NCBI GenBank assembly: GCA_963681975.1 | Contig: OY820613.1 | Coordinates: 2,108,001-2,172,000 of the forward strand | Origin: JANELJ01 sp024511395 | GTDB taxonomy: Bacteria > Pseudomonadota > Gammaproteobacteria > GRL18 | Length of the DNA stretch: 64,000 bases | Direction: 5' to 3' | Shown: in pieces, positions 34,636 through 43,999 of the stretch | Position numbering within the stretch: position 1 is the first letter of the stretch | How the letters are laid out: the number at the start of each line of letters is the position of its first letter | The notes under the pieces: generated by a model | Database searches by the model: none | Seen by the model: the letters and a program-made list of their open reading frames with translations, nothing else | Told to the model about the DNA's origin: nothing | Position numbers and translations under genes: made by a program

Positions 34636-35675
34636 CGGCTTTTACGTTTTTTCAGTTTCTGAGACTTTCTTCTGTTATCCGGCATAAGCAGACGCTTTTT
34701 AGCCTTACCTTTACGCTGACGCTGATTATTCGGTGATATTATTTTGCCACGACGATCGGTTTTAAGACGCTGTACTTTCAGACCAACACTGGCATAAAGT
34801 TCCTGCATGCCCTTTTCATCCAGCTCTTCCCAACGACCGGGCTTCTGCCCTCTGGGCAGTTCTACCACACCATAACGAATACGGGACAGACGGCTGACTG
34901 TAATTCCCAGAGATTCCCACATCCGGCGGACTTCACGGTTACGCCCTTCTTTAAGGGTAACATGATACCAGTGGTTGGCTCCCTGCCCACCAATATAGGT
35001 AATTTTATCAAAACTGGCCACACCATCTTCCAGCTGCACACCGAATTTTAACTGCTCAATATCATCATCGGTCACCTCACCAAGAACCCGGACAGCATAT
35101 TCCCGTTCTATTTCACTGGAAGGATGCATTAACAGATTAGCCAGTTCGCCGTCATTGGTTAACAAAATCAAACCTGTGGTATTAATATCCAGCCGACCAA
35201 CAGAAATCCAGCGACCGATTTTCAGATGAGGCAGATCATCAAAAATAGTATTAGGGTGATCGGGATCCTTACGGCTGCATATCTCACCTTCAGGTTTGTT
35301 ATACACCAGAACTCTCTGCCGGGGCTTTTCCCAGGCAATAAACAGTTCCTTATCATCCAGAAAGATCGGAGCATCACCGGCCACCCGGTCACCCAGCTGA
35401 GCCACCCTGTCACCTATTTTAATCCGGCCCTGGGCAATCAGGCGCTCAGCTTCACGCCGGGAAGTATGGCCTGAACTGGCAATAACCTTCTGCAGCTTTT
35501 CACCTTCCGGTGCGGGAGCCGTTTTGGGCTGACTGACAGACTGCTCAGTCTCGGTATCGTCAGTATCAAGGGATTCACTGAAGATTCGCTCAGAGGTCTG
35601 AGCTTTTGCCAGTTTACGTTGATTACTCCCTTCTTTTGAAGAGGGTTTCGGGGAGGATCGGTAATAATTTGTCAT
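34632..35675 (-). CDS. rluB: 23S rRNA pseudouridine(2605) synthase RluB
   Basis: 347 residues. After a Ser/Glu-rich N-terminal extension comes an S4 RNA-binding domain (EKLQKVIASSGHTSRREAERLI, about 59-110), then the RsuA/RluB-type catalytic domain with GRLDINTTGLILLTNDGEL, Asp163 being the catalytic residue. KEGRNREVRRMWESLG is the RNA-contact motif. The C-terminus is basic and low complexity, as in many RluB proteins. The start is 9 bp after the scpB stop, the usual scpB-rluB operon. Confidence 0.94.
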   Translation of the reverse strand: MTNYYRSSPKPSSKEGSNQRKLAKAQTSERIFSESLDTDDTETEQSVSQPKTAPAPEGEKLQKVIASSGHTSRREAERLIAQGRIKIGDRVAQLGDRVAGDAPIFLDDKELFIAWEKPRQRVLVYNKPEGEICSRKDPDHPNTIFDDLPHLKIGRWISVGRLDINTTGLILLTNDGELANLLMHPSSEIEREYAVRVLGEVTDDDIEQLKFGVQLEDGVASFDKITYIGGQGANHWYHVTLKEGRNREVRRMWESLGITVSRLSRIRYGVVELPRGQKPGRWEELDEKGMQELYASVGLKVQRLKTDRRGKIISPNNQRQRKGKAKKRLLMPDNRRKSQKLKKRKSR

Positions 35676-35684
35676 GGTATTTTG

Positions 35685-36695
35685 TTACTCGTCTAATTTG
35701 TTTTCCGGATCCGGCTCATTATCCTGGCTATGCCCGATACTCTGTTCCACTTCGGCAATAATTTCCTGTTCCTGTTTATTGAGTGAATCAATACGCTGAT
35801 AGGTTTCTTTTAATGCGGCCAGTTCCACATCAATATCAATTCGCTCTTCTGTATCATAGTCTTCTGATTCATTATCTGCAGATTCATCTTCGTCCGCTGT
35901 AAATAAATCCTGTTCTTCACTCTGCTCTGCAGACTCATCTTCTGTAAGGACAGTTTCACCATTTTGCGGCTCCTGTATACCGAAATCCAGTTCTGCATTA
36001 ATGACATCCAGCTCCCGTATTTCCGACAGGCTGGGCAGTTCATCGAGCTTTTTAAGCCCAAAATAATCCAAAAACTGGCGGGTAGTCGCATACATAGCCG
36101 GTTTTCCCGGTACATCCCTGTGGCCTATAACCCGGATCCATTCCCGCTCAACCAGAGTTCGAATGATCTGACTGCTGACACTGACACCGCGAATGTCTTC
36201 AATTTCTCCCCGGGTAATGGGTTGTCTGTAGGCAACCAGTGCCAGCGTTTCCAGTAAGGCGCGGGAATATTTCTGAGGCTTTTCTTCCCATAAACGGGCC
36301 ACCCAGGGGGCAACACTCTGGGCCACCTGAAAACGAAAACCACTGCTGACTTCTACCAGTTCCACACCCCGGTTCTGATAATCCTGCATTAACTGCTCAA
36401 TAGCCTGACGCAGCACCGCTTTTTCAATGACTTCATCTTCCGGAAAAAGACTTAATAATTTATCAATTGAAACAGCCTTGCCTGCTGCATGGATAGCACC
36501 TTCAACAATATTTTTTACGCTGTCAGCGGTGTGAATACGGCTAATAGATTGTTTTTCAGCCTGTTCAGTTTCTGCCAGCTGCTGTAAGGATGCCTGTATT
36601 GATGGCTCATCCGTTGCAGGTACTGGCTCCTGTTCAGGGGCATTTTCGGACTCAGGGCTGTTTTCTATCTGAGGATTGTCGTGTTCTTCACTCAT
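35685..36695 (-). CDS. scpB: Chromosome segregation and condensation protein ScpB
   Basis: 336 residues. The winged-helix core lies at about 60-240 (IVEGAIHAAGKAVSIDKLL, ALLETLALVAYRQPITRGEI, DIRGVSVSSQIIRTLVEREW, PAMYATTRQFLDYFGLKKL), the hallmark of ScpB, a partner of SMC-ScpA. Both ends are very acidic (Glu/Asp/Ser-rich), about 60 residues before and 100 after the core, longer than in model species but common in gammaproteobacteria. scpA is not in the window. In operon with rluB; 45 bp separate it from polA upstream. Confidence 0.94.
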   Translation of the reverse strand: MSEEHDNPQIENSPESENAPEQEPVPATDEPSIQASLQQLAETEQAEKQSISRIHTADSVKNIVEGAIHAAGKAVSIDKLLSLFPEDEVIEKAVLRQAIEQLMQDYQNRGVELVEVSSGFRFQVAQSVAPWVARLWEEKPQKYSRALLETLALVAYRQPITRGEIEDIRGVSVSSQIIRTLVEREWIRVIGHRDVPGKPAMYATTRQFLDYFGLKKLDELPSLSEIRELDVINAELDFGIQEPQNGETVLTEDESAEQSEEQDLFTADEDESADNESEDYDTEERIDIDVELAALKETYQRIDSLNKQEQEIIAEVEQSIGHSQDNEPDPENKLDE

Positions 36696-36740
36696 ACTGG
36701 TTTTCTTAAACTGTTGTAGTTGTTTTGGTTGTCGGTACGG

Positions 36741-39536
36741 TTAATGTGCTTCATCCCAGTTATCACCAATGCCAGCATCGGCAATCAGTGGTACTTTCAG
36801 GCTGGCAGCCTGACTCATAATGGTGGTAATTTTTTCCACTGACGGTTCAAGTATGCCCTGTGGTACTTCAAACACCAGCTCATCATGCACCTGCATGGTC
36901 ATTAAAATACCGTCAAAGGGCTGGCCTTCTGCCGCTTCCTGGCTCAGCCAGCGATCCATATCCAGCATGGCACGTTTAATAATATCAGCAGCACTGCCCT
37001 GCATTGGCGCATTAATGGCAGTACGTTCCGCGTATTGTCGACGCTGACCATTGCGTGAATTGATTTCAGGAATATACAGGCGTCGTCCAAAAACGGTTTC
37101 CACATAACCCTGTTCTCTGGCCAGTTCCCGCATGCGATTCATATAGATTTTAACACCGGGATAACGCTCAAAATACAGGTTAATATAGTTCTGTGCTTCA
37201 GCCCGGCCAATATCCAGTTGCTTTGCCAGGCCAAAAGCCGACATACCGTAAATCAGGCCAAAGTTAATGGCCTTGGCACTGCGCCGCTGCTCCTTACTGA
37301 CAGCTTCCAGATCCACCCCGAATACTTCAGCGGCGGTTGCCCTGTGTACGTCCAGCCCCTGTTCAAAAGCACTGAGCAGCCCCGGATCTTCTGAAAGATG
37401 AGCCATAATCCGTAGTTCAATCTGAGAATAATCCGCCGCCACGATTTTTTTACCTTCCGGGTCAATAAAAGCCTGACGGATTTTTCGTCCCTGAGGCGTG
37501 CGAATGGGAATATTCTGAAGATTAGGTTCTGTTGAGGATAAGCGGCCAGTTACAGCAACCGCCTGGTTATAGGAAGTATGCACCCTGCCGGTTCTGACAT
37601 CAATCTGTAAAGGCAGTTTATCGGTATAAGTGGATTTAAGCTTAGCCAGAGAACGGTGTTCCAGGATTAATTTCGGCATGGGATAATCCAGAGCCAGTTC
37701 CTGTAATACCGATTCTGCCGTTGATGGCTGTCCTTTAGGTGTTTTAGACTTAACCGGCAGGGCCATTTTATTAAACAGAATTTCCTGGATCTGTTTGGGT
37801 GAGGACATATTAAACGGCTCACCGGCCATTTCAAACGCCTCGGTTTCAATTTCCTTGAGTTTCAGGGCAATTTCCTGACTTTGTCTGGCCAGCAGTTCAG
37901 CATCCACCAGTACACCGTTTCGTTCAATACGGGATAACACCGACAGCAGAGGCAGTTCTACCTCCTGGAACAGTTTTTTCAGCTCTTCCTGTTGTTCAAG
38001 TTTCGGCCAGAGTACTTTATGCAGACGCAGAGTAATGTCCGCATCTTCTGCCGCATAGAGTGCAGCCTGGGCCACAGACACTTCATCAAAACGCAGCTGT
38101 TTAATACCTTTACCGGCAATATCTTCATATTTTATGGTCTGGTAAGACAGGTATTTGAGTGCTAGGGCATCCATATTATGGCGGGTAGCGGTACTGTCCA
38201 GCACATAAGATTCCAGCATAGTATCGTAGGCAATTCCCTGCAGATTAATGCCGTAATTGTGCAGCACATTCTTGTCATATTTCAGGTTCTGACCCACTTT
38301 AGCCTGCTGCGGATCTTCTAAAAGCGGTTTAAGATGCTGTAAAACTTTATCTCTGTCAAGCTGTTCACTGACTTCCACATCTTTATGCGTCAGCGGCACA
38401 TAAGCAGCTTTTCCCACTTCGGTAGCAAAAGAAACGCCGACAATTTCTGCCTGCATATAATCCAGAGAAGTGGTTTCAGTATCAAAGGCAAACAGTTCCG
38501 CGTCCTTTAACTGCCCCAGCCATTGTTTAAAAATGTCCCAGTCCAGAATGGTGCTGTATTGGCCTTTTTGATTCCCCTGTACAGGAGCATCCGGATCCTC
38601 GTCAGCCGCCAGCATATCCTGCTGGGTACCGGCAAATTCTTTTTCAAGGATCTGTGATAGCCAGGTTTTAAATTCCAGTTCACTGTAGAGCTGTTTTAAT
38701 TTTTCTATATCCGGCTCGGACATGCACAGCTGATCCACTGTCAGTTCCAGCTCTACATCCAGTTTTATGGTCACCAGCTCATAGGACAGGCGTAACTGAT
38801 CCAGGTTGGCACGCAGGTTCTCCCCCACTTTGCCCTTAAATTCATCGGCATGGGCAATGATATTTTCCACACTGTCGTATTCTTTGAGCCATTTGACTGC
38901 CGTTTTAGGCCCGACTTTAGGGATCCCCGGAATATTATCCGAGGTATCACCAATCAGCGCCAGGTAGTCAATGATCTGGGAGGGTTCCACACCAAATTTT
39001 TTGTGCACACCTTCGACATCCATGCGGTGGTTTTTCATGGTGTCTATTAGACAGACCCGTTCATTTACCAGTTGCGCCATATCCTTGTCACCGGTGGATA
39101 TGATCACATCCAGATCACGTTCTACCGCCTGTACCGACAGGGTACCGATAACATCATCGGCTTCTACCCCGTCCACAATAATCAGCGGAAAACCCATGGC
39201 CCTGATAACCTCATACAGGGGTTCAATCTGGCAACGCAGTTCATCAGGCATGGAAGGACGGTGAGCCTTGTATTGGGGAAACATATCATCACGAAAGGTT
39301 TTGCCTTTGGCATCAAAGACCATGGCCATACGCCGCGTTTTATGATCATTGAGCAGCCGCTTCATCATATTGACAACACCGTATATGGCACCGGTGGGCA
39401 GGCCTTTGGAATTATTCAAATCGGGCATAGCATGAAAAGCTCGGTACAGATAAGAGGAGCCGTCAACCAGCACCAGCTCTTTATCGGTATTATCCTGCTC
39501 AGATGCTTTTGCAGAAATATTGGATGTTGCGGACAT
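36741..39536 (-). CDS. polA: DNA polymerase I
   Basis: 931 residues, full length. Domains in order: 5'-3' exonuclease (VDGSSYLYRAFHAMPDL at about 24; GVEADDVIGTL; STGDKDMAQLV; IPGIPKVGPKTAVKWL), 3'-5' exonuclease (LFAFDTETTSLDYM, near 350, with the metal-binding Asp and Glu, so proofreading is likely active), and polymerase with motif A AADYSQIELRIMAHL, motif B RRSAKAINFGLIYGMSAFGL and motif C MQVHDELVFEVP. The segment TGRLSSTEPNLQNIP is also present. No lesion is visible. A MITE is inserted 60 bp upstream of the start. Confidence 0.98.
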   Translation of the reverse strand: MSATSNISAKASEQDNTDKELVLVDGSSYLYRAFHAMPDLNNSKGLPTGAIYGVVNMMKRLLNDHKTRRMAMVFDAKGKTFRDDMFPQYKAHRPSMPDELRCQIEPLYEVIRAMGFPLIIVDGVEADDVIGTLSVQAVERDLDVIISTGDKDMAQLVNERVCLIDTMKNHRMDVEGVHKKFGVEPSQIIDYLALIGDTSDNIPGIPKVGPKTAVKWLKEYDSVENIIAHADEFKGKVGENLRANLDQLRLSYELVTIKLDVELELTVDQLCMSEPDIEKLKQLYSELEFKTWLSQILEKEFAGTQQDMLAADEDPDAPVQGNQKGQYSTILDWDIFKQWLGQLKDAELFAFDTETTSLDYMQAEIVGVSFATEVGKAAYVPLTHKDVEVSEQLDRDKVLQHLKPLLEDPQQAKVGQNLKYDKNVLHNYGINLQGIAYDTMLESYVLDSTATRHNMDALALKYLSYQTIKYEDIAGKGIKQLRFDEVSVAQAALYAAEDADITLRLHKVLWPKLEQQEELKKLFQEVELPLLSVLSRIERNGVLVDAELLARQSQEIALKLKEIETEAFEMAGEPFNMSSPKQIQEILFNKMALPVKSKTPKGQPSTAESVLQELALDYPMPKLILEHRSLAKLKSTYTDKLPLQIDVRTGRVHTSYNQAVAVTGRLSSTEPNLQNIPIRTPQGRKIRQAFIDPEGKKIVAADYSQIELRIMAHLSEDPGLLSAFEQGLDVHRATAAEVFGVDLEAVSKEQRRSAKAINFGLIYGMSAFGLAKQLDIGRAEAQNYINLYFERYPGVKIYMNRMRELAREQGYVETVFGRRLYIPEINSRNGQRRQYAERTAINAPMQGSAADIIKRAMLDMDRWLSQEAAEGQPFDGILMTMQVHDELVFEVPQGILEPSVEKITTIMSQAASLKVPLIADAGIGDNWDEAH

Positions 39537-39596
39537 TATTTCCCTGAATTTTTAATTGTAAAACCGGCTATTATGAGCCATTGACCTAAAACAAGC

Positions 39597-39736
39597 GTAA
39601 CTACTCAGCGTATTCATCTTTTGCACCATTTCAGTATTATTTTCGTACTCAAATGGTCACGTATTGATATACGCTCACATTTTCCGTGCGAAAATTCCTT
39701 GAACTGGCACAAAATCTAAACACGCTGAGCAGTTAC
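39597..39736. repeat. 140-bp MITE, copy 2
   Basis: Same length and sequence (a few substitutions) as the copy at 1934-2073. The left end GTAACTACTCAGCGT pairs with the right end, read on the other strand, GTAACTGCTCAGCGT, differing in one base. Flanks are AAACAAGC (39589-39596) and AAACAAGT (39737-39744), an 8-bp duplication with one difference. It lies between the divergent polA and norE-like genes. Confidence 0.88.
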
Positions 39737-40339
39737 AAACAAGTTTGAAACGCTAAATTATACAGCTTTGGGGGCATATATGATATGCTTTGCACATCTG
39801 AATCATCCGGTACAGACCATGACTGCCGCCCCTTTAACTTCTACTATCACTCCTGATACAGCCCCCGGTACGACACCTGACACATCCCCTGTTGATAGCC
39901 CTGAACTGCACAAATTAAGATACGGCACCGGCAATTTTGCCATCTGGTTTCTGATTATTATTGAACTGACTGAGTTTGCCTTTTTCTTTATTGTTTTTCT
40001 TATCGGCAAGGCCCATTATCCGGATATTTTTTATCAGGGACCGCCCCGGCTCAATACCATGGCCGTCATGTTTAATACTCTGACCCTGATCACCGGCAGC
40101 TTTGGTGTTGCCCGCGCCGTGGCGGCTATCGGTCGGGATGATCGCCGCTCAGCCAAAATATTTTTATGGCTGACTTTTTTTATGGGCGCCGCTTATTGTG
40201 TTATTAAAATCTGGGAATATGAATGGAATGTTGCCTCAGGTTTTGATTCCTCCACCAATTATTTTTTTGGCATTTACTATTATCTGACCTTTAACCATTT
40301 TGTACATGTATTAATGGGAATGAGTGTTATTTTATGGGT

Positions 40340-41479
40340 CAGGGCGGGAGCATACTTTGAACAAAATTTAACCAAATAATAATTTGGCCCGCATATCATC
40401 ATCCCATGCTGCCCGTTTTAGTTTACCTTTCATACTGTCTTTAACAGGAGACAGTTTAGCGATATTAAGCGCAAAACGTCGAAACAATGCCATATTCTCA
40501 GGGCTGTCTCCTGTTCGTATTCTTGAATCATCTTCTTTAAAAACAACATCTAACACCCAGTGCTGACTATTTTCTATGTGCCAGTGACGCCTTATCTTCC
40601 GGGCGATATTCTCTACATCATCCTTCAATGAACTGATGTAACAGGAATATTCAGTCCGTTCTTTATCCTGGCTCTGTACCTGTCTTTTGACTTCAATAAC
40701 ACAGTGTAAGCCTTGCCATGATTGTGCTGATTCAATCCAGTCGGTGACATCCAGCCGGATATAGCGACGCCGTTCAATACGACCATGTCCTTTATCCACT
40801 TCCTCATAAGGCTGACTACTAATGGTTTCCGGTTCATCCCGTTTTATCTTATGAAACCAGGCTTTAATTTCCTCATAAAGTGTTTTCTGGTTATTTTTAA
40901 CCTGGATGACATAGTCAGCCTGCTGTTTTCTTAATGTGGACACCGTCTCTTTCTGGCAGTGCATCGCATCCAGGGTGACACAACTGTCTTTAACATCAAA
41001 CAGTTCAAGGCTCTCCTGTACGCTTTTAATTTCATTCTTTTTATCTGCAGAATGGCTTTGATAAACCACCAGACCACTGTCAACCGCCATTACAGAAAGC
41101 AGCTGTAAAGCCGTCATTTTATCCCCGTTATGATGGCTTCTCCTTAAGGTTTTACCATCAATAACCAGATGTTCATGACCTTGTTTTTCCCTTATGCTAT
41201 TTAGCCAGCTAACAAAACAATCCAACCGGTTATCTGGCGATAAACTCCCTATAATTTGGGCTATTGTATGGCGCCAGGGTATGCCTTGTTTGAATGCACG
41301 GTATTTTCTTAACCGCTCCAGCTTTGATTCACCAAAGCGTTGAATGTCTTTACAGCCTAATGAGGGTCAAAGTTCATCAGAGTCTCCAAATGCTTACTTT
41401 AAAGATCTGAGCCTCATCTTTCAAATTAGTTCAATTTAATTTCTGGTTGCTTTTTGAGCAAAGTATGATCCGGCCCTGT
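40340..41479 (-). mobile_element. ISAs1-family element in the norE-like gene
   Basis: Left end CAGGGCGGGAGCATACTTTG and right end, on the other strand, CAGGGCCGGATCATACTTTG form inverted repeats. The target duplication is a perfect TTTTATGGGT (40330-40339 and 41480-41489). Length 1140 bp, slightly short because of an internal deletion near the right end. Confidence 0.93.
40368..41377 (-). pseudogene. ISAs1 transposase with N-terminal deletion
   Basis: The ATG at 41377 is followed after six codons by a stop, because about 100 nt present in the copy at 10375-10651 are missing between MNFDPH and GCKDIQRF. The remaining frame covers the rest of the protein including the catalytic region (LVIDGKTLRRSHHNGD, VTLDAMHCQKETV) and HWHIENSQHWVLDVVFKEDD with the catalytic Glu. 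Without an initiation codon until the Met at LDCFVSW, a truncated 285-residue product is possible. Confidence 0.88.
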
Positions 41480-41656
41480 TTTATGGGTAACCATTGGCCT
41501 GCACATGGGACATTACAGTTCCCGACACCATGCCACACTGGAAAGTGCCGGACTGTACTGGCATATGATTGACCTGGTCTGGCTAGTTATTTTTCCACTG
41601 CTGTATGTTTTGCGCTGAACCGTACTTTGTAAATATTTGTTTAAGAGTTTGAATTT

Positions 41657-41974
41657 ATGACTTTTTTTAAAAAACCAAATCATCTGAATAAAGAACAGCA
41701 GATCAATTTCTTCTGGATAATCTTATTATTGCTCACCCTGTTTACGACTTTTATTGCTGAATCAGCAACACCCAGTGATTTTATTGTTCTGGTTGTCTGC
41801 CTGACTATTGCCATTAAAGGCCGCTTTGTTATGGATGAAATGATGGGATTACGGGAAGCTATTCCGGCTATCCGCTATACTATTTACTCATACTTTATTT
41901 TATTACCTGCATTTATTGCCCTGAGTGTAATTTTTCCTGAACTTCTGACCAGTATCACAACGATTAATGGTTGA
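41657..41974 (+). CDS. Cytochrome c oxidase subunit IV family protein (NorF-like)
   Basis: 105 residues with three membrane helices (FFWIILLLLTLFTTFIAE, FIVLVVCLTIAIKGRFVMD, YTIYSYFILLPAFIALSVIF). The pattern AIKGRFVMDEMMGLR is typical of the prokaryotic COX4 family that includes NorF. Follows the disrupted norE-like gene by 38 bp on the same strand. Such NorE/NorF pairs accompany nitric oxide reductase or other heme-copper oxidases; none is in the window. The gene itself appears intact. Confidence 0.85.
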   Translation: MTFFKKPNHLNKEQQINFFWIILLLLTLFTTFIAESATPSDFIVLVVCLTIAIKGRFVMDEMMGLREAIPAIRYTIYSYFILLPAFIALSVIFPELLTSITTING

Positions 41975-42255
41975 TTTACCGGCAAAAGCAGATGGAATAT
42001 TCTCCTTCCCGGGAGTGCATAATAAGATTATTAAATAGAGAAAACAGATGAGCAAAATAACCCCCAGAGCCCTCTCTTTTATCCCTTTAAAAGAAGATAC
42101 TCTCAACCGTGAAACCTGGCGGGTATTTCAGATCATGGCCGGTTTTGAACAATTATCCCATATCAAGCCTTCTGTCAGCATTTTCGGTTCTGCCAGAACC
42201 CCGGTAGATCACCCGGACTATCGCTTAACAGAGGAAATTGCCGAGCTGTTATCTA

Positions 42256-43753
42256 GTCCACCCTGAATAAAACATATAGCATTGATTTATAAAGAAATAT
42301 TGCTTGATTATGGGTGTTAAATTTGCAAGTTTTTGGTAAAATAAGCCTTATTACCTTGCAAATTTCCATACCAAAATGAAGCCAAAGAAACAGCCAAAAA
42401 TACCTCAGGAAGACCTGTTCAGGATGCGTCTTGAAAACATGCTGGACTTAAATCATGAGTTGATTAAGTTATCAAAACACATAAACTGGGAAAGTCTTGA
42501 TAAAGAATGGGGAGCCCTGTTTATATCCACTAAAGGCGCTCCTGCTATACGCACTCGCCTGATTGCAGGATTGCATTACCTGAAACATCTGCATGATTTA
42601 TCGGATGAACAGGTCGTAAAAAGCTGGACAGAAAATCCGTACTGGCAATGTTTTTGTGGAGAAGAATACTTTCAGCATAAGATGCCTATACACCCTACGA
42701 CCATGACCAAATGGCGTAACCGGCTGGGTAAGTCAGGCAGTGAAAAATTACTGATTGAAACCATTAAGGCCGGACTAAAGAGTAAAACCATAAAGCCCGG
42801 CAGTTTAAAGAAAGTCACGGTAGATACTACCGTACAGGAAAAGAACATCGCTTTTCCAACCGATTCAAAGCTCCTGAACAAAGCCAGAGAAAACCTGGTT
42901 AAACTGTCCAAAGAGCACGGTATTAAACTGCGCCAGAATTATAATCGGATTGGACCTCAATATGTATTAATGGCCAGTCGTTATGCTCATGCAAAACAGT
43001 TTAAACGCATGAAGAAAATGAATAATAAACTGAAATCCCGTTTAGGTCGCGTTAAAAGGGATATTGAACGACAACTGCCCAATTATTCTGTTGATATTCA
43101 GTCACTGTTTGAAGTGGTTCTGGAACAGGCACAGAAACTGATAGAGCAGGAGCAGCACAGTAAGAACAAGCTTTACAGTTTACACGCCCCGGAAGTCGAG
43201 TGTGTCAGTAAAGGCAAAGCTCATAAGCCTTATGAATTTGGGGTTAAAGCCAGTATCGCTGTGACCAACAAGGAAGGCTTTGTTATTGGGGCTCAAAGTT
43301 GTCCAGGAAATCCTTATGATGGACATACCTTGTTACCACAACTGGAGCAGATAAAACAGTTTACAGCAGTACAACCGGAACAGTGCTTTGTTGACCGGGG
43401 TTATCGTGGACATGAAGTAAAAGACACTAAAGTTTTTATCTCAGGTCAGAAACGAGGCGTTACCCGAAGTATTAAAAAGGCATTAAAACGGCGCAGTGCG
43501 ATTGAGCCTGAAATTGGTCATATGAAAAACGATGGCCGTTTAGACCGCTGCTACCTCAAAGGTGCAGTCGGTGATGCCATTAATGTGGTTATGGTAGCCG
43601 CTGGTCATAACTTAAGAAAGATCCTCAATAAGCTCCGGCTTTTGTGGCTCAAAATTATTTCCGGTTTGATGGGGTGTTTTATCAAACCGGAGCAATCTGC
43701 TGCTTTAAACCTGGCTTGAGGTCAGGCTTAAAACGGTATTATTCAGGTTGAAC
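42256..43753 (+). mobile_element. IS5-type element (lineage A) in the LOG gene
   Basis: 1498 bp with duplication TATCTA (42250-42255 and 43754-43759). Left end GTCCACCCTGAATAA. Nearly identical to the copies at 49759 and 62326. Confidence 0.95.
42376..43719 (+). CDS. IS5-type transposase, intact (lineage A)
   Basis: 447 residues, DDE triad intact. Here the 5' hairpin is easiest to read: AAATTTGCAAG at 42319-42329 and CTTGCAAATTT at 42355-42365, with an inner GGTAA/TTACC pairing, 10 nt ahead of the ATG at 42376. The end differs from the copy at 8200 only at a few residues (GLMGCFIKPEQS). Confidence 0.93.
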   Translation: MKPKKQPKIPQEDLFRMRLENMLDLNHELIKLSKHINWESLDKEWGALFISTKGAPAIRTRLIAGLHYLKHLHDLSDEQVVKSWTENPYWQCFCGEEYFQHKMPIHPTTMTKWRNRLGKSGSEKLLIETIKAGLKSKTIKPGSLKKVTVDTTVQEKNIAFPTDSKLLNKARENLVKLSKEHGIKLRQNYNRIGPQYVLMASRYAHAKQFKRMKKMNNKLKSRLGRVKRDIERQLPNYSVDIQSLFEVVLEQAQKLIEQEQHSKNKLYSLHAPEVECVSKGKAHKPYEFGVKASIAVTNKEGFVIGAQSCPGNPYDGHTLLPQLEQIKQFTAVQPEQCFVDRGYRGHEVKDTKVFISGQKRGVTRSIKKALKRRSAIEPEIGHMKNDGRLDRCYLKGAVGDAINVVMVAAGHNLRKILNKLRLLWLKIISGLMGCFIKPEQSAALNLA

Positions 43754-43999
43754 TATCTAATTCCGGCTTTTCCATTGTCAGCGGCGGCGGCCCCGGCATA
43801 ATGGAAGCAGCCAATAAGGGCGGACACAGGGGCAAATCCCAGAGTATCGGCCTGAATATTGAGCTGCCCAGAGAGCAGCACAGCAACCCTTATCAGGATA
43901 TATCCCTTTCTTTCAAACATTTTTTTTCCCGTAAGGTCATGTTTGTCAAATATGCGACAGCTTACGTTGTTATGCCCGGTGGTTTTGGTACACTAAATA

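Larger units (their letters stand above)
39780..41618 (+). pseudogene. Cytochrome c oxidase subunit III family gene (NorE-like), split by ISAs1
   Basis: Part 1 (39780-40339) codes about 187 residues with membrane segments ELTEFAFFFIVFLIG, LNTMAVMFNTLTLITGSFG, FLWLTFFMGAAYCVIKIWEYE and FNHFVHVLMGMSVILW. After the ISAs1 copy and one TTTTATGGGT duplication the frame resumes at 41490: IGLHMGHYSSRHHATLES followed by GLYWHMIDLVWLVIFPLLYV, the classic C-terminal helices of the COX3 fold, ending at TGA 41616-41618. Rebuilt length is about 228-230 residues, like NorE. The start may be 39780 or the ATG at 39819. Neighbour norF-like gene supports the NorEF assignment. With the insertion the reading frame ends inside the IS, losing the last helices. 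Confidence 0.9.

Noticed and set aside
39780..40379. A complete 200-residue oxidase subunit with an unusual C-terminus
   Set aside because: The last 12 residues come from the ISAs1 left end and the true C-terminus resumes at 41490 after the 10-bp duplication.
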